DNA from: Leisingera sp. ANG59 | Lineage (GTDB): Bacteria > Pseudomonadota > Alphaproteobacteria > Rhodobacterales > Rhodobacteraceae | Direction: 5' to 3' | DNA length: 64,000 nt | Assembly (NCBI RefSeq): GCF_013317235.1 | Contig: NZ_WLCM01000008.1 | Span: forward strand, 17,711 to 81,710 | In this document: positions 16,641 through 24,614 of the stretch, in pieces | Position numbering within the stretch: the first letter of the stretch is position 1 | Layout: each line of letters begins with the position of its first letter | The notes under the pieces: generated by a model | What the model was told of the DNA's origin: nothing | Database searches by the model: none | What the model saw: only the letters and a program-made list of their open reading frames with translations | Translations under genes and position numbers: made by a program

Positions 16641-17410
16641 TTGCTCATCTTGGGATGTACGACCGCCCGGAAACCGCGGTGGCCAATGACACGTTCTGGG
16701 CTCAGATCCGCAAAAACCTGAGCGGCGGGCCCGAACAGCTGACCCGCGGTGCCGATTTCTGGGAAGTGTGGAAATCCCCGGACCTCTTGCTGTCGCAAAC
16801 CTGCGGCTGCCCCTACCGTACCCGGCTGTATGGCGAAGTGGAACTGGTGGGGACCCCCGATTACGGCCTGCCCGGCTGCGCCCCCGGCTACTACAACAGC
16901 GTAATTGTCACCCGCAAGGCGGACGCAGGCCAGCCGCTCTCTGCCTTTGGCGGCCGCCGCTTTGCCTACAACGAAGCGCTGTCGCAGTCGGGCTGGGCCG
17001 CGCCGATGGTGCATCTGCATGAGCGCTCCATCCTGCCCGGCGCACTGGTGGAGACCGGCGGTCACCGGCTGTCTGCCGAAGCCGTCGCAGAGGGCCGCGC
17101 TGACTTTGCCTCCCTTGACGCTCTGACCTGGGAAATGATCAAGCAGTATGATGGTTTCGCCGCCGGATTGTGCGAAATCGAGCGCACCGTGCCGACCCCC
17201 ACCCTGCCCTACATCACTGCTCTCGGCAGGGATGCGGATGAGCTTTTCACAGCCATTGAGGCGGCCATCCGCAGCCTGGATGAGGACACCAGAGCCCGCC
17301 TGCATCTGAAAGGACTGGTACGGTTCGCCCCCAGTGATTATCTGGCGGTGCCGACCCCGCCTGGCCCGGTGCTGACCGAACAACGCATCCGCGCAACGGA
17401 GCTGACGTAA
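16637..17410 (+). CDS. PhnD-like phosphate/phosphonate substrate-binding family protein without signal peptide
   Basis: 257 residues from the ATG at 16637, which overlaps the TerB stop (ATGA). The protein resembles the PhnD-type binding-protein superfamily: it starts IAHLGMYDRPETAVANDTFW, has SQTCGCPYRTRLYGEVELVG, a GYYNSVIVTRK strand and a second-lobe strand near the C-terminus. There is no hydrophobic leader, so it would stay in the cytoplasm, unlike transport-associated PhnD. No permease or ATPase follows in the operon; the ABC genes after 17546 are a different type. A ligand-sensing role beside the TerB pair is speculation. Confidence 0.72.
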   Translation: MIAHLGMYDRPETAVANDTFWAQIRKNLSGGPEQLTRGADFWEVWKSPDLLLSQTCGCPYRTRLYGEVELVGTPDYGLPGCAPGYYNSVIVTRKADAGQPLSAFGGRRFAYNEALSQSGWAAPMVHLHERSILPGALVETGGHRLSAEAVAEGRADFASLDALTWEMIKQYDGFAAGLCEIERTVPTPTLPYITALGRDADELFTAIEAAIRSLDEDTRARLHLKGLVRFAPSDYLAVPTPPGPVLTEQRIRATELT

Positions 17411-17486
17411 CGCCCTCTTCCGATTTGGGCCTCTTACCCCGCCATTTTGACGCCTGAGGTGCCAGCTTATGCGGTTTGAACGTTGC

Positions 17487-17520
17487 ATTCGTTCTTTTTT
17501 TCGGTCCAATAAGAACGAAT
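17487..17520. promoter_or_regulatory. Inverted repeat upstream of the ABC transporter operon
   Basis: Perfect 10-base arms ATTCGTTCTT and AAGAACGAAT are separated by 14 bases and end 25 bases before the TTG start of the ATPase gene. The arms are AT-rich against a GC-rich background. The position suits a repressor site or a leader hairpin; no regulator gene is adjacent to name it. Confidence 0.5.
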
Positions 17521-17545
17521 TTCCACTCACAGGGACAAAGACACC

Positions 17546-18325
17546 TTGACCGATACTACGCCCGTTCTGCAAATCCGCGGCCTGCATAAATCCTATGGCG
17601 AGCTGGAAGTGATCAAAGGCGTCGACATCACCGCCAAGAAGGGCGATGTGGTGTCGCTGATCGGATCTTCGGGGTCGGGCAAGTCCACGCTGCTGCGCTG
17701 CTGCAACCTTCTGGAGGACAGCCAGCAGGGGGAAATCCTATTCAAGGGCGAGCCGATCACCTGGACCGGCCAGGGGCTGGCGCGCCGCCCTGCAGACGCC
17801 AAACAGGTGCTGCGCATCCGCACCAATCTGTCGATGGTGTTCCAGCAGTTCAACCTGTGGGCCCATATGACCATCCTGCAGAATGTGATGGAGGCGCCGG
17901 TCACCGTGCTGGGCCGCGACAAGGCTGAGGTCGAGGAGAAGGCCCGCTATTACCTGACCAAGGTCGGCATCGGCGACAAGTGCGATGTCTACCCGGCACA
18001 GCTGTCCGGCGGCCAGCAGCAGCGCGCGGCCATTGCCCGCGGCCTGTGCATGGAGCCGGAAGCGCTGCTGTTCGACGAACCCACCTCCGCGCTGGATCCT
18101 GAATTGGAGCAGGAAGTGGTCAAGGTGATCAAGGATCTGGCCGCCGAAGGCCGCACCATGCTGATCGTGACGCACGACATGAAAATGGCGGCCGATGTGT
18201 CCAGCCATGTGGTCTTCCTGCACCAGGGCCTGATCGAAGAAGAGGGCACCCCGGACGAAGTCTTTGGCGGCACCCGCTCCGAACGGCTGCGGGCGTTCTT
18301 GTCATCGACCCGCCACGAGCAATAA
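17546..18325 (+). CDS. ABC transporter ATP-binding protein, polar amino acid type
   Basis: 259 residues. Walker A GSSGSGKST at 40-48, Q-loop in VFQQFNLW, signature LSGGQ at 153-157, Walker B with LLFDEPTSALD near 174-184, switch His in VTHDMK. This is the HisP/GlnQ class that energises uptake of polar amino acids and related cations. The start is TTG: no ATG or GTG lies before the Walker A region in a sensible place, and AGGGAC sits about ten bases upstream. It opens a four-gene transporter operon. Confidence 0.93.
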   Translation: MTDTTPVLQIRGLHKSYGELEVIKGVDITAKKGDVVSLIGSSGSGKSTLLRCCNLLEDSQQGEILFKGEPITWTGQGLARRPADAKQVLRIRTNLSMVFQQFNLWAHMTILQNVMEAPVTVLGRDKAEVEEKARYYLTKVGIGDKCDVYPAQLSGGQQQRAAIARGLCMEPEALLFDEPTSALDPELEQEVVKVIKDLAAEGRTMLIVTHDMKMAADVSSHVVFLHQGLIEEEGTPDEVFGGTRSERLRAFLSSTRHEQ

Positions 18326-18363
18326 TAATGAAATCAATAACCAACCAAAATGGGAGTAACCTG

Positions 18364-19071
18364 ATGAAATCACTGATCCTTGGCACCGCCGCCCTGGCGC
18401 TGACCGCGGGCATGGGCCTGGCGGACACCGTGCGTCTGGGCACCGAGGGCGCCTACGCGCCGTGGAACTTCGTCAACGACGCCGGCGAGATCGACGGCTT
18501 CGAGCGCGAACTGGGCGATGAGCTGTGCAAGCGCGCCGAGCTGACCTGCGAGTGGGTCAAGAACGACTGGGATTCGATCATTCCGAACCTGGTCTCCGGC
18601 AACTACGACACCATCATCGCCGGGATGTCGATCACCGACGAGCGTGACGAGGTCATCGACTTCACCCAGCCCTACACGCCGCCGGATCCTTCGGCCTATG
18701 TGGCGCAGTCGGCTGACGTCGACCTCGAAGGCGGCGTGATCGCAGCCCAGGCCACCACCATCCAGGCGGCCTTCATCGCTGAGCAGGGCTGGACCCTGGT
18801 CGAATTCGCCACCCCGGAAGAAACCGTCGCTGCCGTGCGCAACGGCGAAGCTGACGCGGTTCTGGCCGACAAGAGCTTTCTCGACACCGTGGTCGGCGAC
18901 GATCTGGTGATGCTGGAAAAAACCGAATCCCTGGGCGGCGGCGTTGGCATGGGCTTCCGCGAGTCGGATGCCGAGCTGCGCGGCAAATTCGACGCGGCCA
19001 TCCAGTCGATGAAAGACGACGGCTCGCTGAACGAACTGATTGCCAAGTGGGAAGTGTCCTCCCAGTGGTAA
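18364..19071 (+). CDS. Periplasmic substrate-binding protein, family 3 (polar amino acid/opine type)
   Basis: 235 residues from the ATG at 18364, preceded by GGGAG. The signal peptide is MKSLILGTAALALTAGMGLA with likely cleavage before DTVRLG. The mature protein has the family 3 pattern: GTEGAYAPWNFVNDAGEIDGFERELGDEL, then IIAGMSITDERDEVIDFTQPY and a C-terminal lobe. Ligands of relatives include lysine/arginine/ornithine, histidine and octopine/nopaline. Two hairpins separate it from the permeases, consistent with higher expression of the binding protein. Confidence 0.92.
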   Translation: MKSLILGTAALALTAGMGLADTVRLGTEGAYAPWNFVNDAGEIDGFERELGDELCKRAELTCEWVKNDWDSIIPNLVSGNYDTIIAGMSITDERDEVIDFTQPYTPPDPSAYVAQSADVDLEGGVIAAQATTIQAAFIAEQGWTLVEFATPEETVAAVRNGEADAVLADKSFLDTVVGDDLVMLEKTESLGGGVGMGFRESDAELRGKFDAAIQSMKDDGSLNELIAKWEVSSQW

Positions 19072-19074
19072 TCT

Positions 19075-19122
19075 GATCCTGTATCAGGATCCAGCAGGCC
19101 CGCCGCTGCGGCGCGCGGGCCT
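19075..19122 (+). other. Two consecutive hairpins between binding protein and permease genes
   Basis: First, GATCCTG-TAT-CAGGATC (19075-19091), a perfect 7-base stem; second, AGGCCCGC ... GCGGGCCT (19096-19103 with 19115-19122). Neither is followed by a T run, so they fit mRNA-stabilising or partial-termination structures placed after binding-protein genes rather than a full terminator. Confidence 0.55.
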
Positions 19123-19182
19123 CATTCATTCTCTTCCGGTGCGAATTGCACCGGGCACGACCGGAGAAAGACAGGCTCAAAC

Positions 19183-20067
19183 ATGTTTTCCTACTGCACG
19201 GACCCATCCACGCTTGAGGGGCTGAGCTGGCTCAGCTGCTATCTGACCACCGGCAAGCATGTGAACCTCTACATCTCGGTCTTCGTGGTGCTGGCCCTGC
19301 TGGCGATCACCGCCCCCGTGGCACTGCTGTTCGGCTTCGGTGCTGCCAGCGCCGCCCGCTCCAAATTCTTGCCGCTGCGCTGGTTCGGCAAGGGCTACAC
19401 CAGCATCGTGCGTGGTGTGCCGGACATTGCTTTCTTCCTGTTTTTCGTCATCGCACTCGATCAGGCGTTTGAATGGATGCGCCACAAGGTGAAATGCCCG
19501 GACTGGGATCAGCCGATCCGCCAGGGTATCGACTTTGTGGTCTGCGACGTGGCCAAGCTGCCGCTCTCGACCTCGCCGCAGTGGGTGCATGAAACCTACG
19601 GTTTCTTTCTGGCGGTGCTGACCTTCTCCATCGTCTTCGGGGCTTTTGCCGCCAACGTCCTCTATGGCGCCATGCGGGCAGTCCCGCGCGCCCAGATCGA
19701 AACCGCCGAGGCCTATGGCATGACCCACCGCCAGGCGTTCTGGCGCATCCTGGTGCCGCAGATGTGGGTCTATGCGCTGCCCGGCCTGTCGAACCTGTGG
19801 ATGGTGCTGATCAAGTCCACGCCGCTGCTGTTCCTTCTGGGGGTCGAGGACATCGTCTATTGGGCGCGTGAACTGGGCGGCACTAAGACCGCGCGCTTCA
19901 CCGACTATCCGCACCCGAACTGGCATGTCTGGTACTTTGCCGCGCTGCTGGTGTTCTACCTCTGTTTCACCAAAGTGTCCGAAGTGGTGCTGGATCGGGT
20001 CATGAAGCGCCTGACCAAAGGCCAGGCCACCGCGGGTGGCGAAGCACAAAGAAAGGCAGCGGCATGA
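19183..20067 (+). CDS. ABC transporter permease, HisM/HisQ family (first)
   Basis: 294 residues, inner-membrane permease. Hydrophobic segments include about 29-52, 84-100, 141-165 and 250-270, and the EAA loop reads RAQIETAEAYGMTHRQAFWRILVPQMW (about 177-204), the contact site for the ATPase. It is longer than average because of an insertion with KCPDWDQ between the first spans. The stop overlaps the next permease start (ATGA), so the two are co-translated and should form the heterodimeric channel. Confidence 0.92.
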   Translation: MFSYCTDPSTLEGLSWLSCYLTTGKHVNLYISVFVVLALLAITAPVALLFGFGAASAARSKFLPLRWFGKGYTSIVRGVPDIAFFLFFVIALDQAFEWMRHKVKCPDWDQPIRQGIDFVVCDVAKLPLSTSPQWVHETYGFFLAVLTFSIVFGAFAANVLYGAMRAVPRAQIETAEAYGMTHRQAFWRILVPQMWVYALPGLSNLWMVLIKSTPLLFLLGVEDIVYWARELGGTKTARFTDYPHPNWHVWYFAALLVFYLCFTKVSEVVLDRVMKRLTKGQATAGGEAQRKAAA

Positions 20068-20870
20068 GTTGCGTCGAAACCATCCAGGCCTATGCCCTCC
20101 GCTCCCTCGGCTTTGGCGAACGGCTGCTGCCGCGCGGTGAATATACCCTGTGCGAGCATTTCACCCTGATCGGCTCCGGCCTGATCTGGAACGTCTATTT
20201 CGGCGCGCTGGCGCTGATGACCGGCTTCTTCCTGGCGGTGGCGCTGGCGGTGGGCAAATCCAGCACCAACCCGCTGTGGCGCAAGCCGGCCGAGTGGTTC
20301 ATCTTCGTGTTCCGCGGCAGCCCGCTGTTCATCCAGTTCTTCTTTGCTTACGCCTGTTTCCTCAGCCTGAAAGGCGTGTCCAGCTTCTTCGATCCGTTCA
20401 CCTCCGCCTGGCTGGGGGCGCTGATCGTGCTGTTCTGCAACACCGCAGCCTACTCGGGTGAGATCTTCTATGGCGCGCTGCTGTCGATCCCCAAAGGCGA
20501 CATCGAAGCCGCCGATGCCTATGGCATGACCGGCTGGAACCGCTTCCGCCGCATCACTTTCCCGACTATGCTGCGGCTGGCCTGGCCTGCCTACACCAAC
20601 GAGGCGATCTTCCTCTTCCACGCCACCACGCTGGTCTTCTTCTCCGGCTTTCCGGCGTGGCGCCAGCAGGGCGATGCGCTCTATTACGCCAGCTATTTCG
20701 CGGACAAGACCTTCAACCCGTTTGTCCCCTACCCGATCCTGGCCTTCTACTTCATCCTGCTGACGCTGGTGATCATTTCCCTGTTCGGCTTTGTGAACCG
20801 GCGGCTGAACAGGCATTTGCCGCAGGAGCGGCGCAAGAAGTTCCGCTGGCGTCCGAACCTGATCCGCTAA
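20064..20870 (+). CDS. ABC transporter permease, HisM/HisQ family (second)
   Basis: 268 residues. Membrane segments at about 42-66, 82-105, 113-135 and 235-255. The EAA loop is KGDIEAADAYGMTGWNRFRRITFP (about 148-171), and FVFRGSPLFIQFFF is the usual first-loop signature of polar amino acid permeases. With the previous gene, the ATPase and the binding protein it completes an importer. A terminator follows directly. Confidence 0.92.
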   Translation: MSCVETIQAYALRSLGFGERLLPRGEYTLCEHFTLIGSGLIWNVYFGALALMTGFFLAVALAVGKSSTNPLWRKPAEWFIFVFRGSPLFIQFFFAYACFLSLKGVSSFFDPFTSAWLGALIVLFCNTAAYSGEIFYGALLSIPKGDIEAADAYGMTGWNRFRRITFPTMLRLAWPAYTNEAIFLFHATTLVFFSGFPAWRQQGDALYYASYFADKTFNPFVPYPILAFYFILLTLVIISLFGFVNRRLNRHLPQERRKKFRWRPNLIR

Positions 20871-20876
20871 CGGCAG

Positions 20877-20900
20877 AATGGCTCCTTCGGGAGCCATTTT
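20877..20900 (+). terminator. Terminator of the ABC transporter operon
   Basis: AATGGCTCC-TTCG-GGAGCCATT is a perfect 9-base stem with a stable TTCG tetraloop followed by TT, 6 bases after the second permease stop. It separates transporter transcription from the following ligase genes, at least in part. Confidence 0.8.
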
Positions 20901-20993
20901 CGTTGAGGGAGCAGACCGCCAGAAAGCATGCCCTGGCCTGATGTGCCGGCCCTCCCCCTCGGAAAACCGCTCACGCAGCCGCCACCTCAAACT

Positions 20994-21003
20994 TTTGATC
21001 AAA
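20994..21003. promoter_or_regulatory. TTTGATCAAA palindrome, operator copy 1
   Basis: A perfect 10-base palindrome 50 bases upstream of the first glutamine-synthetase-like gene. The same core recurs at 22449-22458 in front of the amidotransferase gene. I found no other complete copy in intergenic DNA of the window, which argues for a shared regulator of this pathway. Confidence 0.55.
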
Positions 21004-21052
21004 TTATCTTGGCGAATGGATTTCCTTAGGCTAGGGTTGGCGCAACGCACTT

Positions 21053-22384
21053 ATGGAGCCTCAAATGGACCTGCCCGGACTGAAGACAATCCGCATTGCT
21101 GCCTGTGACATGAACGGCCAGATGCGCGGCAAGCGGCTGCCCGCGAGCCAGGCCGGCAAGCTGGAGAGCGGCGGCGCACGGATGCCGGTATCTGCCCTCA
21201 ACGTTGATCTGTGGGGCCGCGACGTCGAAGACAGCCCACTGGTTTTTGAGACCGGCGATGCCGACGGCGTGATGCTGCCCACCGAACGCGGTCCGGTGCC
21301 AATGCCCTGGCTCAAAACTGCCTCGGCGCTGGTGCCGATGGCGATGTACTGGGAGGATGGCTCCCCTTTCCTGGGCGACCCCCGCCATGTGCTGGCTGAT
21401 GTGCTGTCGCGCTACACTGCGCGCGGCTGGACTGTGGTTGCCGCCACCGAGATGGAATTCAGCCTGCTGGACGACAGCGGCACCCGCCCTGCGCCGCCGA
21501 TCGATCCGCTCACGGGGCGCGAACTGGATCAGCAATCGGTGCTGTCGATCGCCGAACTGGACGCCTTTGACGAGTTCTTTTCCGATCTCTACGACGGCGC
21601 CGAGGCGATGGGCATCCCTGCCCAGGACGCCATTTCAGAGGCCGGCCTCGGCCAGTTCGAAATCAACCTCCTCCACCAGGAGGCCATGCGCGCCGCAGAT
21701 GATGCATGGCTGTTCAAGGCCTTGGTCAAAGGGCTTGCGCGCAAACACGGATTTGCCGCGACCTTCATGGCCAAGCCGTATGCCGAAGATGCCGGTAACG
21801 GCATGCATGTGCATTTTTCGGTCGAAGACCAGGACGGAAACAACGTCTTTGATGACGGCAGCGAAAAGGGATCCGACCTGCTGATGCACGCGGTGGCCGG
21901 CTGTCTGGCAGCAATGCCTGCCAGCTCGCTGATCTTTGCGCCGCATGGCAATTCCTATGACCGGCTGGTGCCTGGCGCCCATGCGCCAGTCAGTGCCGCC
22001 TGGGCTTATGAAAACCGCACTGCCGCCATCCGCATCCCTGGCGGCAGCCCCAAGGCGCGGCGGATCGAACACCGGGTCGCAGGCGGCGACATCAACCCCT
22101 ACCTGATGCTTGCCACAGTGCTGGGCGCGGCCTTGGCCGGGATTGAGGAAAGGATGCAGCCGCCCGCTCCCTCCGCCGGCAACATCTACGAGATCGAGGG
22201 CCTGCCGCAGCTGGCCTCCGACTGGGAGACCGCGATCAACTGGTTCGACACCGACCCGCTGATCGCCCGCATTCTGCCCGATCTGGCCATCCGGAACCTG
22301 GTGATGACCAAGCGGCAGGAGCTGAAAGGCTTTGCGGAGCGCCCCAAGGAGAGCCATTGGCTGTCCTGGCTGGAAGCGGTATAA
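21053..22384 (+). CDS. Glutamine synthetase family gamma-glutamyl ligase (PuuA-like), copy 1
   Basis: 443 residues; glutamine-synthetase fold. The metal-binding strand reads VVAATEMEFSLL (about 128-139), then AGLGQFEINL (about 199-208), GNGMHVHFS (about 247-255) and the ENRTAAIRIPGG active-site loop (about 321-332). This class condenses glutamate with an amine (putrescine or others) using ATP. It differs clearly from copy 2 at 23150, so the two probably act on different amines or at different levels. ATGs at 21053 and 21065 are both possible starts. A TTTGATCAAA site lies upstream. Confidence 0.88.
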   Translation: MEPQMDLPGLKTIRIAACDMNGQMRGKRLPASQAGKLESGGARMPVSALNVDLWGRDVEDSPLVFETGDADGVMLPTERGPVPMPWLKTASALVPMAMYWEDGSPFLGDPRHVLADVLSRYTARGWTVVAATEMEFSLLDDSGTRPAPPIDPLTGRELDQQSVLSIAELDAFDEFFSDLYDGAEAMGIPAQDAISEAGLGQFEINLLHQEAMRAADDAWLFKALVKGLARKHGFAATFMAKPYAEDAGNGMHVHFSVEDQDGNNVFDDGSEKGSDLLMHAVAGCLAAMPASSLIFAPHGNSYDRLVPGAHAPVSAAWAYENRTAAIRIPGGSPKARRIEHRVAGGDINPYLMLATVLGAALAGIEERMQPPAPSAGNIYEIEGLPQLASDWETAINWFDTDPLIARILPDLAIRNLVMTKRQELKGFAERPKESHWLSWLEAV

Positions 22385-22446
22385 AACCGCTTTGCCCGAG
22401 GCGCCTGGCAAGGCTCTTGCCCGCTCAGGCAACCTCGGCTAGGCTT

Positions 22447-22460
22447 AATTTGATCAAATT
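22447..22460. promoter_or_regulatory. AATTTGATCAAATT palindrome, operator copy 2
   Basis: A perfect 14-base palindrome 9 bases before the ATG of the amidotransferase gene, sharing the TTTGATCAAA core with 20994-21003. So close to the start codon it would block ribosome access as DNA-bound repressor or lie over the promoter. The regulator is not encoded nearby; GntR- or LacI-like proteins often use sites of this symmetry, but that is only analogy. Confidence 0.6.
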
Positions 22461-22469
22461 TGGTGACTC

Positions 22470-23150
22470 ATGAAAATCGGCATCCTGCAAACCGGCCACT
22501 CCCCCGAAGACCTGTTCGGCCCGTTCGGCGACTACGACGCTATGTTCCGCGACATGCTGGACGGCCACGGGTTTGAGTTTCAGACCTGGCCGGTGGTGGA
22601 CGGCATCCTGCCCGGCGGGCCTCAGGACGCCGACGCCTGGCTGATCACCGGCTCCAAGCACGGCGCCTATGAGGATCACGCCTGGATCCCGCCGCTGGAG
22701 GAACTGATCCGCGCCATCCATGCGCGCAAGCAGCCGCTGGCCGGGATCTGCTTCGGCCATCAGATCATCGCGCAGGCGCTCGGCGGCAAGGTCGAGAAGT
22801 TCGAAGGCGGCTGGGCAGTGGGTCCCGTCACCTATCAGGTGGGCGGCAAGGATCTGACCCTGAACGCCTGGCATCAGGACCAGATTGTTAAGCTGCCCGA
22901 AGACGCACGGGTGCTGGGCGGCAATGATTTCTGCCGGAACGGCGTCCTCGCCTATGGCGACCACATCATCTCCTGGCAGCCCCACCCGGAATTCCCCAAT
23001 GCCTTTGTCGGCGGCCTGATTGAAAAACGCGGCCGCGGCGTGGTGCCCGACGACCTGCTGGACCGTGCAGCCGAACAGCTGGACGCTCCCGTGGACAACC
23101 AAGAGATCGCAACCTTCCTCGCAGAATTTTACAGGAAAGAGAGGACCTAA
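22470..23150 (+). CDS. Class I glutamine amidotransferase-like hydrolase (possible PuuD role)
   Basis: 226 residues. The triad is visible: Cys94 in AGICFGHQ, His172 and Glu174 in QPHPEFP. It is of the type 1 amidotransferase (GATase1) group rather than the peptidase C26 form used by E. coli PuuD, yet its place between two gamma-glutamyl ligase genes suggests it hydrolyses a gamma-glutamyl product or delivers ammonia. The stop TAA shares its last base with the ATG of the next gene. Confidence 0.85.
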   Translation: MKIGILQTGHSPEDLFGPFGDYDAMFRDMLDGHGFEFQTWPVVDGILPGGPQDADAWLITGSKHGAYEDHAWIPPLEELIRAIHARKQPLAGICFGHQIIAQALGGKVEKFEGGWAVGPVTYQVGGKDLTLNAWHQDQIVKLPEDARVLGGNDFCRNGVLAYGDHIISWQPHPEFPNAFVGGLIEKRGRGVVPDDLLDRAAEQLDAPVDNQEIATFLAEFYRKERT

Positions 23151-24508
23151 TGTCAGCCTGGCTCGACACCCTTCCCGAAGCAGCAAAAGCCTATCTGGAG
23201 GGGCGTCGTCTCGACGAAGTCGAATGCGTTATCTCGGACCTTCCCGGTATCGCCCGCGGCAAGGCGGTACCGGCATCGAAATTCGCAAAGACCGATTACT
23301 TTCATCTGCCCGACAGCATCTTTTACCAGACCATCACCGGGGACTGGGCTGATGCCGCGGATGAGGACGGCTGGATCGAAAAGGACATGACCCTGAAGCC
23401 GGACATGTCGACGGCCACGGCTGCGCCCTGGACTGGCGACTGGACGCTGCAGGTGATCCACGACGCCTATGACCGGCACGATCAGCCGATCCCCTACAGC
23501 CCGCGCAACGTGCTGAAACGCGTGGTGCAGCTGTACCGCGACAAGGGCTGGAAACCGGTTGTGGCGCCGGAGATGGAATTCTTCCTGGTTGCCCGCAACA
23601 TCGACCCGGCCAAGGAGATCGAGCCGATGATGGGCCGCTCCGGCCGCCCGGCAGCGGCGCGGCAGGCCTATTCGATGACCGCGGTGGACGAGTTCGGACC
23701 CGTCATCGACGATATCTACGACTTTGCCGAAGCGCAGGGGTTCGAGATCGACGGCATCACCCAGGAGGGCGGCGCCGGCCAGCTGGAGATCAACCTGCGC
23801 CACGGCGATCCGGTCAAGCTGGCGGATGAGGTGTTCTACTTCAAGCGCCTGATCCGCGAGGCGGCACTGCGCCACGACTGTTTTGCCACCTTCATGGCCA
23901 AGCCGATCGAGGATGAGCCGGGTTCGGCCATGCATATCCACCATTCCATCCTGGATGTGGAAACCGGCCAGAACATCTTCTCCGGCCCGCAGGGCGGCGA
24001 GACGGATGCGTTCTACAACTTCATCGCCGGTTTGCAGAACCACCTGCCTGCCGGTCTGGCTGTGATGGCGCCCTATGTGAACTCCTACCGCCGCTACGTG
24101 AAGGACCACGCCGCGCCGATCAACCTGGAATGGGCGCGCGACAACCGCACCACCGGCATCCGCGTGCCGCTTTCTGGACCCGAGGCCCGGCGCGTGGAGA
24201 ACCGCATCGCCGGCATGGACTGCAACCCCTACCTGGGCATCGCTCTGTCGCTGGCCTGCGGCTATCTCGGCCTGATCAACGAGGAACGCCCGCGCAAGCA
24301 GTTCAAGGGCGACGCCTATGAGGGCGAAGGCGATATCCCGCAGGTGATGGGCCAGGCGCTGGACCTGTTTGACGAGGCCAAGGAGCTGCACGAGGTGCTG
24401 GGCCCGGACTTTGCCCGCGTCTACTCAATCGTGAAGCGCGCGGAGTATGAGGAGTTCCTGCAGGTTATCTCCCCCTGGGAGCGCGAACATCTGCTGATGA
24501 ACGTCTAA
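23150..24508 (+). CDS. puuA: Gamma-glutamylputrescine synthetase-like ligase (PuuA), copy 2
   Basis: 452 residues; glutamine-synthetase fold. VVAPEMEFFLV (about 140-150), EGGAGQLEINLRHGD (about 206-220), GSAMHIHHSI (about 260-269) and RDNRTTGIRVPLSGPEARR (about 327-345) are the catalytic segments. The N-terminal VECVISDLPGIARGKAVP fits PuuA. It would ATP-dependently link glutamate to an amine in the first step of the Puu route. It is translationally coupled to the amidotransferase and followed, after a hairpin, by a PuuB-type oxidase. The putrescine specificity is from context, not proven. Confidence 0.85.
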   Translation: MSAWLDTLPEAAKAYLEGRRLDEVECVISDLPGIARGKAVPASKFAKTDYFHLPDSIFYQTITGDWADAADEDGWIEKDMTLKPDMSTATAAPWTGDWTLQVIHDAYDRHDQPIPYSPRNVLKRVVQLYRDKGWKPVVAPEMEFFLVARNIDPAKEIEPMMGRSGRPAAARQAYSMTAVDEFGPVIDDIYDFAEAQGFEIDGITQEGGAGQLEINLRHGDPVKLADEVFYFKRLIREAALRHDCFATFMAKPIEDEPGSAMHIHHSILDVETGQNIFSGPQGGETDAFYNFIAGLQNHLPAGLAVMAPYVNSYRRYVKDHAAPINLEWARDNRTTGIRVPLSGPEARRVENRIAGMDCNPYLGIALSLACGYLGLINEERPRKQFKGDAYEGEGDIPQVMGQALDLFDEAKELHEVLGPDFARVYSIVKRAEYEEFLQVISPWEREHLLMNV

Positions 24509-24513
24509 AGCCT

Positions 24514-24541
24514 CTGGCGCTGCGCCCCGGTGCAGCGCCAG
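24514..24541 (+). other. Perfect hairpin between puuA and puuB
   Basis: CTGGCGCTGC - eight-base loop - GCAGCGCCAG is a perfect 10-base stem starting six bases after the puuA stop. No T run follows, so it is more likely an mRNA processing or stability element, or a partial attenuator, than a full terminator. Confidence 0.6.
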
Positions 24542-24614
24542 TGCAATTGAGTACTTGGGCAAAGAAGAACAGCGGGACTCTGAGCGAGCCTCCCGCCAAC
24601 AGGTGAGGTGCGGG

